Shown: piece by piece, positions 9,407 to 17,888 of the stretch
How the letters are laid out: the number at the start of each line of letters is the position of its first letter
Numbering within the stretch: position 1 is the stretch's first letter
Source of the DNA: Mastigocoleus sp. MO_188.B34
GTDB lineage: Bacteria > Cyanobacteriota > Cyanobacteriia > Cyanobacteriales > Nostocaceae
Direction of reading: 5' to 3'
Assembly (NCBI RefSeq): GCF_030065675.1
Contig: NZ_JASJDK010000030.1
Coordinates: forward strand, 1 to 49,842
Length of the DNA stretch: 49,842 nt
The notes under the pieces: generated by a model
Database searches by the model: none
What the model was told of the DNA's origin: nothing
Seen by the model: only the letters and a program-made list of their open reading frames with translations
Translations under genes and position numbers: made by a program

Positions 9407-10960
9407 ATGACTCGTTGGTTCAATACTGCTGGTCCTTGTAAAGCTGATATCCACTACATGTTACCGCCGACGCTTCGGTTACCCAATTTAGAGCGGTTAA
9501 TTGACCAACAAAGTTATTTTGTCATTCATGCACCTCGCCAAACTGGTAAAACTACCGCGATGTTGGCGCTAGCAAAACAACTAACAGAAAGTTGTAAATA
9601 TATAGCTGTTATGGTTTCTGCAGAAGTTGGTGCACCTTTTAGTAATGACCCAGGTGAAGCTGAAGTTGCGATTCTTGATGCTTGGGTGTCAAGCACTCAG
9701 TTAGATTTAGCTCAAGATTTACAACTTCCTTTAAAATGGAAGAATGCAGAGCCAGGAAGAAGAATACAAGCTGCTTTACAGTCTTGGTCACAAGCCTTAT
9801 CAAAGCCTCTAGTATTATTTGTTGATGAAATTGATTCCTTACGAGATGAAGCTCTAATTTCAGTTTTACGACAATTACGCGATGGTTATCGCCTCCGTCC
9901 TAACAATTTTCCCATATCACTTGGTTTAGTAGGTTTACGTGATGTCAGAGATTACAAGGTCGCGAGTGGGGGTAGTAACAGATTAAATACTGCAAGTCCA
10001 TTTAATATAAAAGTCCGCTCCCTAACCCTGAGGAATTTTACTGCTACAGAAGTTGGGGAACTATACCAACAACACACTGATGATACCGGACAAGTTTTCA
10101 CAGAGTCGGCAATCGAAACAGCCTTTCATTTGACTCAGGGACAGCCTTGGTTAGTAAATGCTTTGGCTAAGGAAGTTGTTGAAGAGATGGTAACAGATAC
10201 GAATGTCGCCATTACATCAGAGCATATTCATAAAGCCAAGGAAATTTTAATTAAAAGACAAGATACTCATCTCGACTCCCTTGCAGAGAAATTACGAGAA
10301 CCAAGGGTAAAAACAATTATTGAACCGATATTATCAGGACAAACATTGGGGGTGACCTCATCGGACGATCGACAATATTTGCTGGATTTGGGTTTGTTAA
10401 GAAGAGATCCTGCGGGAGGATTGATAATTGCAAATCCGATTTACCGAGAAGTTATTCCCCGCGTGTTAGTACAAGGAACTCAAGATACATTACCTCACAT
10501 CAGTCCGAGTTGGTTAACTCCATCAGGGGAATTAGATACAGATGCTTTACTCAAGGCATTTATAGCATTTTGGCGACAACATGGCGAACCGTTGCTTGGT
10601 AGTGCTGCTTACCATGAGATTGCCCCACATTTAGTATTAATGGCATTTTTGCATCGCGTTGTGAATGGGGGTGGAACCTTGGAGCGGGAATACGCAATTG
10701 GGCGCGATCGCATGGATTTATGTTTGAAATATGGAAATGTAACTTTGGGAATAGAACTCAAGACTTGGCGAGATAAAAAAGGAGATCCGTTAGAATCGGG
10801 TCTGGAACAGTTAGATTCCTATTTGGCGCGGTTGGGAGTAAATTTTGGTTGGTTGGTGATTTTTGATTTGCGTGGGAAGGCTTTACCCATAGAGGAGCGT
10901 TTGAGTACTGAGGTTGTGACCAGTGAGAATGGGCGCTCTGTTACCGTTGTTCGGGCGTGA
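9407..10960 (+). CDS. AAA-type ATPase with C-terminal PD-(D/E)XK nuclease-like domain
   Basis: A 517-residue protein. The opening MTRWFNTAGPCKADIHYM is followed by Walker A HAPRQTGKTT (about 41-50), Walker B LVLFVDEIDSL (about 133-143) and a helical STAND-like region (TQGQPWLVNALAKEVVEEM). The last about 80 residues carry GRDRMDLCLKYG and GIELKTWR, the D...ExK pattern of PD-(D/E)XK nucleases. Such AAA-nuclease proteins occur as solitary accessory genes, and a defence or mobile-element role is plausible but unproven. No Shine-Dalgarno precedes the ATG. The gene sits between housekeeping ndhD and an AT-rich orphan gene. Confidence 0.78.
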   Translation: MTRWFNTAGPCKADIHYMLPPTLRLPNLERLIDQQSYFVIHAPRQTGKTTAMLALAKQLTESCKYIAVMVSAEVGAPFSNDPGEAEVAILDAWVSSTQLDLAQDLQLPLKWKNAEPGRRIQAALQSWSQALSKPLVLFVDEIDSLRDEALISVLRQLRDGYRLRPNNFPISLGLVGLRDVRDYKVASGGSNRLNTASPFNIKVRSLTLRNFTATEVGELYQQHTDDTGQVFTESAIETAFHLTQGQPWLVNALAKEVVEEMVTDTNVAITSEHIHKAKEILIKRQDTHLDSLAEKLREPRVKTIIEPILSGQTLGVTSSDDRQYLLDLGLLRRDPAGGLIIANPIYREVIPRVLVQGTQDTLPHISPSWLTPSGELDTDALLKAFIAFWRQHGEPLLGSAAYHEIAPHLVLMAFLHRVVNGGGTLEREYAIGRDRMDLCLKYGNVTLGIELKTWRDKKGDPLESGLEQLDSYLARLGVNFGWLVIFDLRGKALPIEERLSTEVVTSENGRSVTVVRA

Positions 10961-11347
10961 AGTATAAATTTTAGATGTCTTCACGAGTAATCAAGTAGTA
11001 ATCCGGGTATTACTATCGAAAATATTGGTTAAAGTGCTTGATCGCAGCTTGTAGAGAATCTAGAAAGCTGTTTGAAAGATAAAGTAGATTTATATACAAA
11101 AAACAAATACTAACAATAGTAACAATACATACTTGATACACCTGCGAAAGCGTGTTAAATAACTGTTACTTGATTGATTATGCGAGCAGTTAATAACATT
11201 AAATGTAACTATTTCCGGAATTTAAATGGCTAGTAATATAGTTATTTATACTTATAAATTAAATAGCATCATAATAGGTTAGTATTTCCTTTTAATAACA
11301 ACTTTTATCTTCTTATTGAAATAAAAATTATATTTAGGAGTTCTAGT
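10961..11347. other. Intergenic region, no gene seen
   Basis: AT-rich spacer. Its last bases contain a good Shine-Dalgarno (TAGGAG) about eight bases before the ATG at 11348. No other feature is recognised. Confidence 0.6.
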
Positions 11348-12928
11348 ATGAGTTTATATATTTATGAACCTAGAATACATTTGTTTGCTTTTTCTAATAA
11401 AGAAAATACAGAAAATAATAAGAATAAAAATTGGTTTTGGGATAAATGCAATGAAATTATTTCTAAAGCAACTCTAAGTCAAAATTTTGATATATTCGAG
11501 CACATTAATCTGGATACAAATAATACAAATTTAATCAAAAAATTTCAAGACGAGGATGCTTACCAACCGATTTTTTTTGATGAAAATACTAATATAATTA
11601 CTGATAAATTTAACAAAGATGAAGATTTAATTTTACAACATACTAGTAATAGTAGTATTTATGCCGTACAAGTTGATGATAATTATGGATTATGTATTAA
11701 TTTCAATTTCAATCATCCAAGAATAGTAACTCAGGGGGTTGAAGTTAATCAATTAAGATTTTTAAATCCAAATAATGTTTTAACTCTAGAAAATGAAAGA
11801 AATGAAAGTTGTCAATTTGTAGGTCAAACCTTAATAGTTACTGCTCAGCTTTTAGAACAAGATAATAATAAAACAAATAAAGAACTTAGAAATTTAGCTA
11901 AACAATGTATTAAAGCTATCTTTCCCAATAAACACTATACTTTTAACAGACAAGGTCAGTTATTTAATAGTCCAATTTTTGAATACGGTAGTCTTAGGCG
12001 TAAAAGCTTAGGACGTTATCAACATATTTTAATTTGGTTCTTCTATGATAGGCAAGAAAGAGAAAAATTTTATAAAAATTATAATGATTTTTTAGACTTG
12101 TTTTTATACAGATCTAGAATAATAAGTGCTTTTAAAGAGATTCGTCGTCAAGAAAACTTAATAGCAAAAGACCTTAAAGAAATTAACGATCAGATAGATA
12201 GTTTACATTCTCGCAAAAATAATAAAAACCCAACGGAAGAAGAGTTATTCTTTTTAAAAGATAAGCTTACTAAGCTTCCAAAAATGGCAATAGAATACGG
12301 CAAAAAAATTGGCGCAATGTATGATTTGCAGTCTAGAACAGTAGTTGAAGATAACTTGTTACTTTATAATCATAAACTGATAGATTTAGAAGATACCACA
12401 AATATTTTTAGCGAAAAAGACATTGACTATTTCATAAAATTTACGGAAACAAATTGTAGAACTTTTCTAGAAAAAACTATTGCAAAAAGTAGGTATTTTG
12501 AACACAGTTCTACACTAACAGATAATGCGATCGCATCAGTCAGAGGTCAAATTGCAATTGAACAAACAGAACTAGAAATTCAGCGACAAAAACGTGAAGC
12601 AAAAAGCCAGTATAAACAGCAAATCACAATCCTAGCCATAGGTAGTGGTATTGCTGCTGGAGAAATTTTTGCATCTAGTTACGATCTAATAGGTGAAGAG
12701 AAATTACCCCTACTAACTTCATCCTATATTCATCCCTTTTTCTTATCTATTTTCTACAGTTTACTATTCGGCTCCTTTGTAGCAATACTTATTTGGACAA
12801 CACCTAACATATGGAATTTTAGAAATCAGACACGGGAGTTAACAAAGATAAAAAAAATTCCAAGCTTTAAAGTTGTTCAGAGACTCCTACATAATAAAAA
12901 TAATAGAAGAAATAATTCCTCCCGCTAA
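11348..12928 (+). CDS. Unknown 526-aa protein, coiled-coil plus two C-terminal TM helices
   Basis: I do not recognise a named family. The N-terminal about 220 residues form an Asn/Lys-rich soluble domain (SLYIYEPRIHLFAF at the start). Residues about 250-430 are long charged helices, ending in EQTELEIQRQKREAKSQY. Two hydrophobic helices follow: ITILAIGSGIAAGEIFASS, then FFLSIFYSLLFGSFVAILIW. The tail is basic. The order soluble domain, long helix, TM, short loop, TM is like CorA transporters, but there is no GMN motif. The start has a strong Shine-Dalgarno. Codon use is much more AT-rich than in neighbouring genes, suggesting transfer. Its place between an AAA-nuclease and a NADAR gene hints at a conflict role; that is inference. 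Confidence 0.7.
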   Translation: MSLYIYEPRIHLFAFSNKENTENNKNKNWFWDKCNEIISKATLSQNFDIFEHINLDTNNTNLIKKFQDEDAYQPIFFDENTNIITDKFNKDEDLILQHTSNSSIYAVQVDDNYGLCINFNFNHPRIVTQGVEVNQLRFLNPNNVLTLENERNESCQFVGQTLIVTAQLLEQDNNKTNKELRNLAKQCIKAIFPNKHYTFNRQGQLFNSPIFEYGSLRRKSLGRYQHILIWFFYDRQEREKFYKNYNDFLDLFLYRSRIISAFKEIRRQENLIAKDLKEINDQIDSLHSRKNNKNPTEEELFFLKDKLTKLPKMAIEYGKKIGAMYDLQSRTVVEDNLLLYNHKLIDLEDTTNIFSEKDIDYFIKFTETNCRTFLEKTIAKSRYFEHSSTLTDNAIASVRGQIAIEQTELEIQRQKREAKSQYKQQITILAIGSGIAAGEIFASSYDLIGEEKLPLLTSSYIHPFFLSIFYSLLFGSFVAILIWTTPNIWNFRNQTRELTKIKKIPSFKVVQRLLHNKNNRRNNSSR

Positions 12929-13017
12929 TCTTCTTTTGCTTGTATAGTTGTGTTCCTTATTCTCTCGCTTCAAAGCAATCCACTCACTACCTACCTAAAT
13001 TTTCTGTTGCTTTATAA

Positions 13018-13506
13018 CTAGGTTTTATGGGATATATTTCTGACTGCTGTAGACAAAGGTAGTAAATTACGAATTTCTTCCCTAACACTCATCAGGATTT
13101 TACCAAGATGATTTTGTCCGCTTCTATCCGCACCACATCCCCAAAAATAATCCCTAGCAGAATCTTCCACTAATAATCTATCCCCAGTACCTAACAATAT
13201 ATCCCTGATATCGGCGTGGGTAATAAATTTGGTCAAGACAGCTTTTCGCATCACTTCAATTTTGCGTATATCCCACTCCGGATGTGGTTTCCGTGTCGAA
13301 CAACGTCCTAAACTAGCTGCTTCTTCTGGGGTACTTACTTTGTGAATTATTGGTATTACAGCTTCATACTCAGTGTCAACAAATTTTTGTGCTTGGTAGT
13401 AGTGTTCAACCGTTGACCAGTAAGCACCTTGAATGAAGATTCCATGCTTCGAAAAATTGGAAAAACAGCCGTAAGGTTGCCAAACTTTGTAAAAATAAAT
13501 AGTCAT
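13018..13506 (-). CDS. NADAR family protein (YbiA/DUF1768)
   Basis: A 162-residue protein with the NADAR-domain landmarks CFSNFSKHG, WSTVEHYYQAQKF, the RPHPEWD-like segment (RKPHPEWDIRK), LLGTGDRLLVEDSARDYFWG and NHLGKILMSVREE. NADAR proteins act on ADP-ribose-linked or phosphoribosyl metabolites; some reverse guanine ADP-ribosylation of DNA, while YbiA-like members handle riboflavin-pathway intermediates. The specific substrate cannot be read from sequence. It is convergent with the 11.3-kb orphan gene. Length is normal and no frameshift is seen. Confidence 0.9.
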   Translation of the reverse strand: MTIYFYKVWQPYGCFSNFSKHGIFIQGAYWSTVEHYYQAQKFVDTEYEAVIPIIHKVSTPEEAASLGRCSTRKPHPEWDIRKIEVMRKAVLTKFITHADIRDILLGTGDRLLVEDSARDYFWGCGADRSGQNHLGKILMSVREEIRNLLPLSTAVRNISHKT

Positions 13507-13590
13507 GTAAAATGTGTTTTTTATGAATCGATTTCTAAGATTTTGCAGACAGTCGCAAAGTTTCGGAAGATAAAAATTAAGGGTTTTAAG

Positions 13591-13646
13591 TTCAAGGTTG
13601 TAGATTCAAGGTTGTAAATTCAAGGTTGTAGATTCAAGATTTTAAA
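13591..13646. repeat. 14-bp tandem repeat (double heptad)
   Basis: Four units of the type TTCAAGGTTGTAGA (13591-13604, 13605-13618, 13619-13632, 13633-13646), the last diverged. The period is twice the heptad length common in this genome. Confidence 0.85.
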
Positions 13647-13861
13647 TATAAAGATTTTTACATTATCACCGCTATCGTACATCTATTTTTTCTTATCGCA
13701 AAAACCACCAGTTAAGCAGTTACTTTTCAATCTATTAACATTTTAGTTATTAAATATAATAATAGATAATTTTTGTAAAGATGTAATAATTTATATCAAA
13801 CTTCAGATATTTGATAATGGGTAATAAGTCATTGGTAATAGGTAAAGAAAAGCAATTACCA

Positions 13862-13889
13862 TACTATGGACTGAGGAGTCTTCATAGTA
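13862..13889 (+). promoter_or_regulatory. Hairpin just upstream of DUF4129 gene
   Basis: TACTATG-GACT pairs with AGTC-(TT)-CATAGTA around a GAGG loop, 18 bases before the ATG at 13908. The exposed GAGG could be a Shine-Dalgarno-like loop. Regulatory meaning is a guess. Confidence 0.35.
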
Positions 13890-13907
13890 AATATCCTCTA
13901 ATGTCGT

Positions 13908-14528
13908 ATGCTTGCAAGCAATTATGAAATAAGTGGCTATGAAAAAAGTAATTGGGGCTGGGTTCTGTCGCAGTGGCAAAAACAAATAGGAGAATGGATT
14001 CAGTATCAGTTACAGCGCTTCGATCGCACTTTACCTGACTGGTCACCTAATTGGTCGATTAGTAAAAACTTTGTAGATTTTCTCGGTATTTTATATTGGA
14101 TTATTTTGGGCTTATTTTTCATTTGGGTCATTTGGCGTTTATGGCGAGAGTTTAGCCCTTATATTTATGCTTGGTTAGCTGATGAGCGTTTTTCACCCGA
14201 ACAAAATGGAGAAAAATCTACCCCGGATTTATCTGTAGAATCATTAATTTCGCGATCGCAAAGTTTGTATCGTCAGGGAAATTACTCAGAAGCTTGTCGC
14301 TGTTTGTATGTTGCGATGCTGCAAAAATTACACGAAAAGAAAATTTTACGTCATAAATCCAGTCGCACCGATGGAGAATATTTACAGTTACTTCAATTAT
14401 CTGTTACTCCAATGCAACCCTATGAAACTTTGATTACGACTCACGAGCAATTATGTTTCAATAATGCAGAAATTCAAGCGGAAAATTACCAACAATGTCA
14501 GCAAGCATATCGGGAAATTGAAGACTAA
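13908..14528 (+). CDS. DUF4129 domain membrane protein
   Basis: A 206-residue protein: an N-terminal region rich in Trp/Gln (WQKQIGEWIQYQLQRF), one TM helix (FLGILYWIILGLFFIWVIW, about 62-82), then the DUF4129 domain with SLYRQGNYSEACRCLYVAML and KSSRTDGEYLQLL. Its TAA stop overlaps the ATG of the next gene by one base, so the two are translationally coupled. In many bacteria DUF4129 and DUF4350 proteins sit with MoxR ATPase and DUF58 genes; those partners are absent here. The biochemical role is unknown. Confidence 0.87.
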   Translation: MLASNYEISGYEKSNWGWVLSQWQKQIGEWIQYQLQRFDRTLPDWSPNWSISKNFVDFLGILYWIILGLFFIWVIWRLWREFSPYIYAWLADERFSPEQNGEKSTPDLSVESLISRSQSLYRQGNYSEACRCLYVAMLQKLHEKKILRHKSSRTDGEYLQLLQLSVTPMQPYETLITTHEQLCFNNAEIQAENYQQCQQAYREIED

Positions 14529-15868
14529 TGAAACGTTCAAATCGCCTTGCTTGGTTTGGAGGAATTGTCATTCTTGCGATCGTTATTTTGACTTTGTTTA
14601 GCGCTCCTTCAGCGAACAAAATCCGTCAAGGTTCTACCTACAGTCGCTCTCCCGATGGTTATGGTGCTTGGTATGCTTATATGCAACAGCAAGGAATTAA
14701 TATTCAACGCTGGCAAAAACCTTTTGCACAATTAAAGCAAAATAAAGTAAATCAAGCAAAGCAAAAAAGTTTAAAGTCAGAAAGTTTGAAGTCAGAAAAT
14801 TTAAAGTCAGAAGATTTAAATTCAGAAGATTTAAATTCAGAAAGTCTAACATTAAAAGAAAATCCAACTACTTTATTACAAATTTATGGTGCTTTGGTAC
14901 CATCAGAACCCAATGACTTGGAACGAAAATGGGTTAAAGCTGGTAATACTTTAATTGTGCTTGGCGTTAATCAACCTCCAACCGGTGCAAATTTTTCTAC
15001 TTTACAGAAATCTTCCCAGGGTGAGATCAAAATCGAAACTACCAGACGCTATCAAGCTGAGGGAAGAAAATCGACCAGTACGAAACCCAAGGAACAAGTA
15101 CAAATATCTTTAGGCGATCGCTTTGGGGCTATAGTTTGGGAACAGAAATTTGGTAAAGGAAAAATTATTTATTCAACTACTCCTTATTTAGCAGCTAATG
15201 CTTATCAGGATTATCAAAGTAATTATCAATATTTAGCTGAATTGGTAAATCAACAAGGTCATCAGCTATTTGTAGATGAATATATTCACGGTTATAGAGA
15301 TAGTAAACAAAATGAAACTAAGAAAAACAGCGGTGCTGCTCAAATATGGGAATATTTAGCAAATACACCAGTTTTTCCCATATCTATCCAAGCAGGAGTT
15401 TTACTTTTAGTATTGGTATTTGCTCAGAACCGTCGGCTAGGAAAAGCTATTTTTTTAGATAAACCTGTTGTTGATAATAACGAAGCTTATATCGAAGCTT
15501 TAGCAGGAGTACTACAAAAAGCCGAATCTGCTAATTTTGTTGTAGAAATGGTCGGTAAAGAAGAATTAATTCAGTTACAAAAAAAGTTGGGATTAGTTAC
15601 CAGTCGTAGTGATGGAAATCCTCAAATAGATCGTGAAGAGTTACTGAAAGCTTGGCGAAATCATACAGGAACTTCTGACACTCAGCTAAGTAAAATTTTA
15701 CAGGTTTATTCTCGGTATTCTCAAAATTCTCAAAAGCGTTCAATTAAAGATAAAGAATTAATAGATTGGTTAAATAATTGGGAGCAAGTAAAACAAATTT
15801 TGTCTCACAAGGGAAAAGGGAACAGGGAACAGGGAAAAGAAAAAAGCTTTTTAACCCCTAACTCTTAA
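14528..15868 (+). CDS. DUF4350 domain protein
   Basis: A 446-residue protein with an N-terminal TM helix (GGIVILAIVILTLFSAPSA), the segment RSPDGYGAWYAYMQQQGINIQRW typical of DUF4350, a soluble domain ending in GKGKIIYSTTPYLAANAY, and a second TM helix (FPISIQAGVLLLVLVFA). Residues about 80-107 are five-residue repeats (SLKSE-type) from 15-bp tandem units, a linker expansion. The C-terminal tail GKGNREQGKEKS is encoded by heptameric STRR DNA (GGGAACA units, about 15808-15846), so it is probably a recent read-through addition. It is coupled to the DUF4129 gene by a one-base overlap. Function unknown. Confidence 0.85.
   Translation: MKRSNRLAWFGGIVILAIVILTLFSAPSANKIRQGSTYSRSPDGYGAWYAYMQQQGINIQRWQKPFAQLKQNKVNQAKQKSLKSESLKSENLKSEDLNSEDLNSESLTLKENPTTLLQIYGALVPSEPNDLERKWVKAGNTLIVLGVNQPPTGANFSTLQKSSQGEIKIETTRRYQAEGRKSTSTKPKEQVQISLGDRFGAIVWEQKFGKGKIIYSTTPYLAANAYQDYQSNYQYLAELVNQQGHQLFVDEYIHGYRDSKQNETKKNSGAAQIWEYLANTPVFPISIQAGVLLLVLVFAQNRRLGKAIFLDKPVVDNNEAYIEALAGVLQKAESANFVVEMVGKEELIQLQKKLGLVTSRSDGNPQIDREELLKAWRNHTGTSDTQLSKILQVYSRYSQNSQKRSIKDKELIDWLNNWEQVKQILSHKGKGNREQGKEKSFLTPNS
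14768..14842 (+). repeat. 15-bp tandem repeat in DUF4350 gene
   Basis: Five 15-bp units of the AGTTTAAAGTCAGAA type, plus a partial sixth, encode SLKSE/NLKSE/DLNSE repeats in frame. Confidence 0.9.
15808..15846 (+). repeat. Heptad STRR within the 3' end of the DUF4350 gene
   Basis: Units of the AACAGGG / AAAAGGG type lie at the very end of the coding frame and encode its hydrophilic tail. Confidence 0.75.
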
Positions 15869-16217
15869 CTATTTACTCACGGTTTGCTCATTTAAAATCG
15901 AGTTAGAAAAAAGCTCAACGATTAAATCAGGGTTTTTGGCTATAACAAAGATCCACTACTCCACCTTAATTATGAGATTGGATAAAAATAGAGTTTTTAG
16001 AGTTGGGTGATTGTTTGAGAAGAATTATTATAAATCGTTCAAATCCTTACAGTAAATAGATTTTTCTATTTTTTGGCGATTTCTCTAACTCCAAAAAAAA
16101 TGGGCGAACCGGGAGTATTTACTCCTTATTTCTTACTTTTTACTTTTTACTTTTTACTTCTTACTTCTCACTCCTGACTCCTGGGAAAACTTAAAATATA
16201 AGATACCAGGTGTTCAA
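15869..16217. other. Intergenic region with heptad repeats
   Basis: The spacer holds a TTTTACT heptad run at about 16131-16170, the complement of the AGTAAAA repeat after ndhD. A weak CAGGTG lies about nine bases before the 16218 ATG. Nothing else was recognised. Confidence 0.6.
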
Positions 16218-17729
16218 ATGTACCGCCTTAATAAACAAGCCTATAATATCCTCATAGAAGAAGTTCAAAGATGCGCTGCAAAAGACGAAATTGGTAAAAC
16301 TGAAAAACAAATTGTCGTCAAGCGTTTAACAAAAATGCGCCTCCAGAAAGGTGAACCAGCAAAATTAGACGAACTACGCGACACCATATTTGATGTATAT
16401 CCCCAATTTAGCGAAAAGGTACTCAAGCAAGCTGCTGCATTAAATCAACCCCCAAATGGGTTCAATAAATTCATCAATCAAACTATTTGGATCGCTGCAT
16501 TAATCTCGATTCCAGCAGGAATATTATGGGTTATCAATTTACCCTACCCAATGATTCGTAAACCTGTAGCTCAAAAAGCACCCATTTTACTTTTTCCCAG
16601 CTTTTGGACTATGGATCGCAGTTATCGCGGTGCAATTAATTCTCTAAAACAAGCAGAACAATTATTAAATAAATCTACCAGCACCGCTGACATTGAAAGA
16701 GGTTCTAAGAAAGTTAAGCAAGCACAAAAGCATTTAAATAATCTTCCTGTCTGGTTTTTGGGATACTATCCCCAGACATATTGCACCATGTTTGGCTGTG
16801 TTTGGAAATTTACTTTTGATGAGTTTAAAGTTGCGCGAGAACGCGCAGCACGGTTAGAAGCGATCGCATTTCAAGATACAAACGCTTTAAAACCACTCAA
16901 AGCAGTAGAAGAAAGTATTAAAGAAGCAAAAAAACAATATCAACAAGCAAAAAATATTTCAGATCGAGAAAAAGCGATCGCTAAATGGCAAATATCAATT
17001 AATCAGTTAAATTTAATACCTCAACAAACCCTTGCAGGAAAAACAGCAAAAGCTAAGCTCAAAGTCTATCAACAAGATTTTCAAAATGCTGTGGTTTCTT
17101 CCTTTATCAGTGCTGCTGAGGAATTTAATACCGAAGCGGAAAAAATTACAGCTACACAACCTCAAGTTGCAGCAGAGTTATTAAAACAAGCTGTCACGCA
17201 TTTGAATAAAGTACCTACAGATAATCCCCGATATTTAGAAGCACAAAAACTGTCAGCGATTTACCAAGTAAAAACAAAAACACTTGCTAATTCTAATGGT
17301 GGTAATTATATTAAAGCAGCAAAAGGATTTGCGATCGCAGCGGCTAAAGCATCACAAAACCCACCTCATAGGGCTGAAACTTGGGGAGAAATCGCTAAGT
17401 TATGGCAAAAAGCAATTGAAAAACTGGAAAAAATTCAAGTTAGGGAACCAAGTTACAGTGAAGCACAAAATTTACTAGCAACATACCAGACAAATTTAGG
17501 TACGATTAAAACTCGCCAAAAGTTGGAAATTGAAGCTCAACAAAAATTACAGCAAGCTCACAGACAAATTCAAAATTTAATTGCAAATCCTGGCTCAAAT
17601 CCTCAACAATTTAAGGCTCAAATTCAAGGTGTAATCAATCAATTGAAAACGATCAGTGCGGGAACTACTGCTTATAAAGAAGCGGAACAGTTATTAAAGT
17701 CAGCATATGACAAACTAAAACAAACTTGA
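16218..17729 (+). CDS. Conserved membrane-anchored helical repeat protein, unknown
   Basis: A 503-residue protein that I cannot assign to a named family. A soluble N-terminus (MYRLNKQAYNILIEEVQRCA) of about 90 residues is followed by a TM helix (TIWIAALISIPAGILWVIN). The rest is a long Ala/Lys/Gln-rich helical region with recurring AEQLLNKS, AKKQYQQAKN and AAELLKQAVTHLNKVP motifs, resembling degenerate TPR/coiled-coil. The likely form is a single-pass membrane protein with a helical scaffold. A 30-bp palindrome lies just after its stop. Confidence 0.7.
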   Translation: MYRLNKQAYNILIEEVQRCAAKDEIGKTEKQIVVKRLTKMRLQKGEPAKLDELRDTIFDVYPQFSEKVLKQAAALNQPPNGFNKFINQTIWIAALISIPAGILWVINLPYPMIRKPVAQKAPILLFPSFWTMDRSYRGAINSLKQAEQLLNKSTSTADIERGSKKVKQAQKHLNNLPVWFLGYYPQTYCTMFGCVWKFTFDEFKVARERAARLEAIAFQDTNALKPLKAVEESIKEAKKQYQQAKNISDREKAIAKWQISINQLNLIPQQTLAGKTAKAKLKVYQQDFQNAVVSSFISAAEEFNTEAEKITATQPQVAAELLKQAVTHLNKVPTDNPRYLEAQKLSAIYQVKTKTLANSNGGNYIKAAKGFAIAAAKASQNPPHRAETWGEIAKLWQKAIEKLEKIQVREPSYSEAQNLLATYQTNLGTIKTRQKLEIEAQQKLQQAHRQIQNLIANPGSNPQQFKAQIQGVINQLKTISAGTTAYKEAEQLLKSAYDKLKQT

Positions 17730-17760
17730 AATTGATATTAGGCGTTAACCAACAATCCTT

Positions 17761-17790
17761 TGTAGAGACGTAGCATGCTACGTCTCTACA
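17761..17790. terminator. Perfect 30-bp palindrome followed by T-run
   Basis: The palindrome is built of TGTAGAGACGTAGCA and its exact reverse complement, then TTTTT. It starts 31 bases after the stop of the preceding gene. It could act as a bidirectional-looking terminator; the same GTAGAGACGTAGCATGCTAC type is a common dispersed palindrome in filamentous cyanobacteria. Confidence 0.7.
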
Positions 17791-17888
17791 TTTTTGGGAT
17801 TTACTGAAAAATGCTTAATTTATGGACTATTAACACATCAATGTGCTAGCAATTAATTCGCACTAAGTCTTATCCTTGAGTCTCCTCT

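Larger units (their letters stand above)
13507..13907. other. Intergenic region with 14-bp repeats and a hairpin
   Basis: The region contains four 14-bp repeats at 13591-13646 and a hairpin at 13862-13889. Short open frames on both strands here show no protein-like pattern. Confidence 0.6.

Noticed and set aside
9206-9454. 82-codon minus-strand open frame before the AAA-nuclease gene
   Set aside because: Its start lies inside the neighbouring gene in antisense, it has no recognisable domain, and much of it is GC-rich repeat-like DNA.
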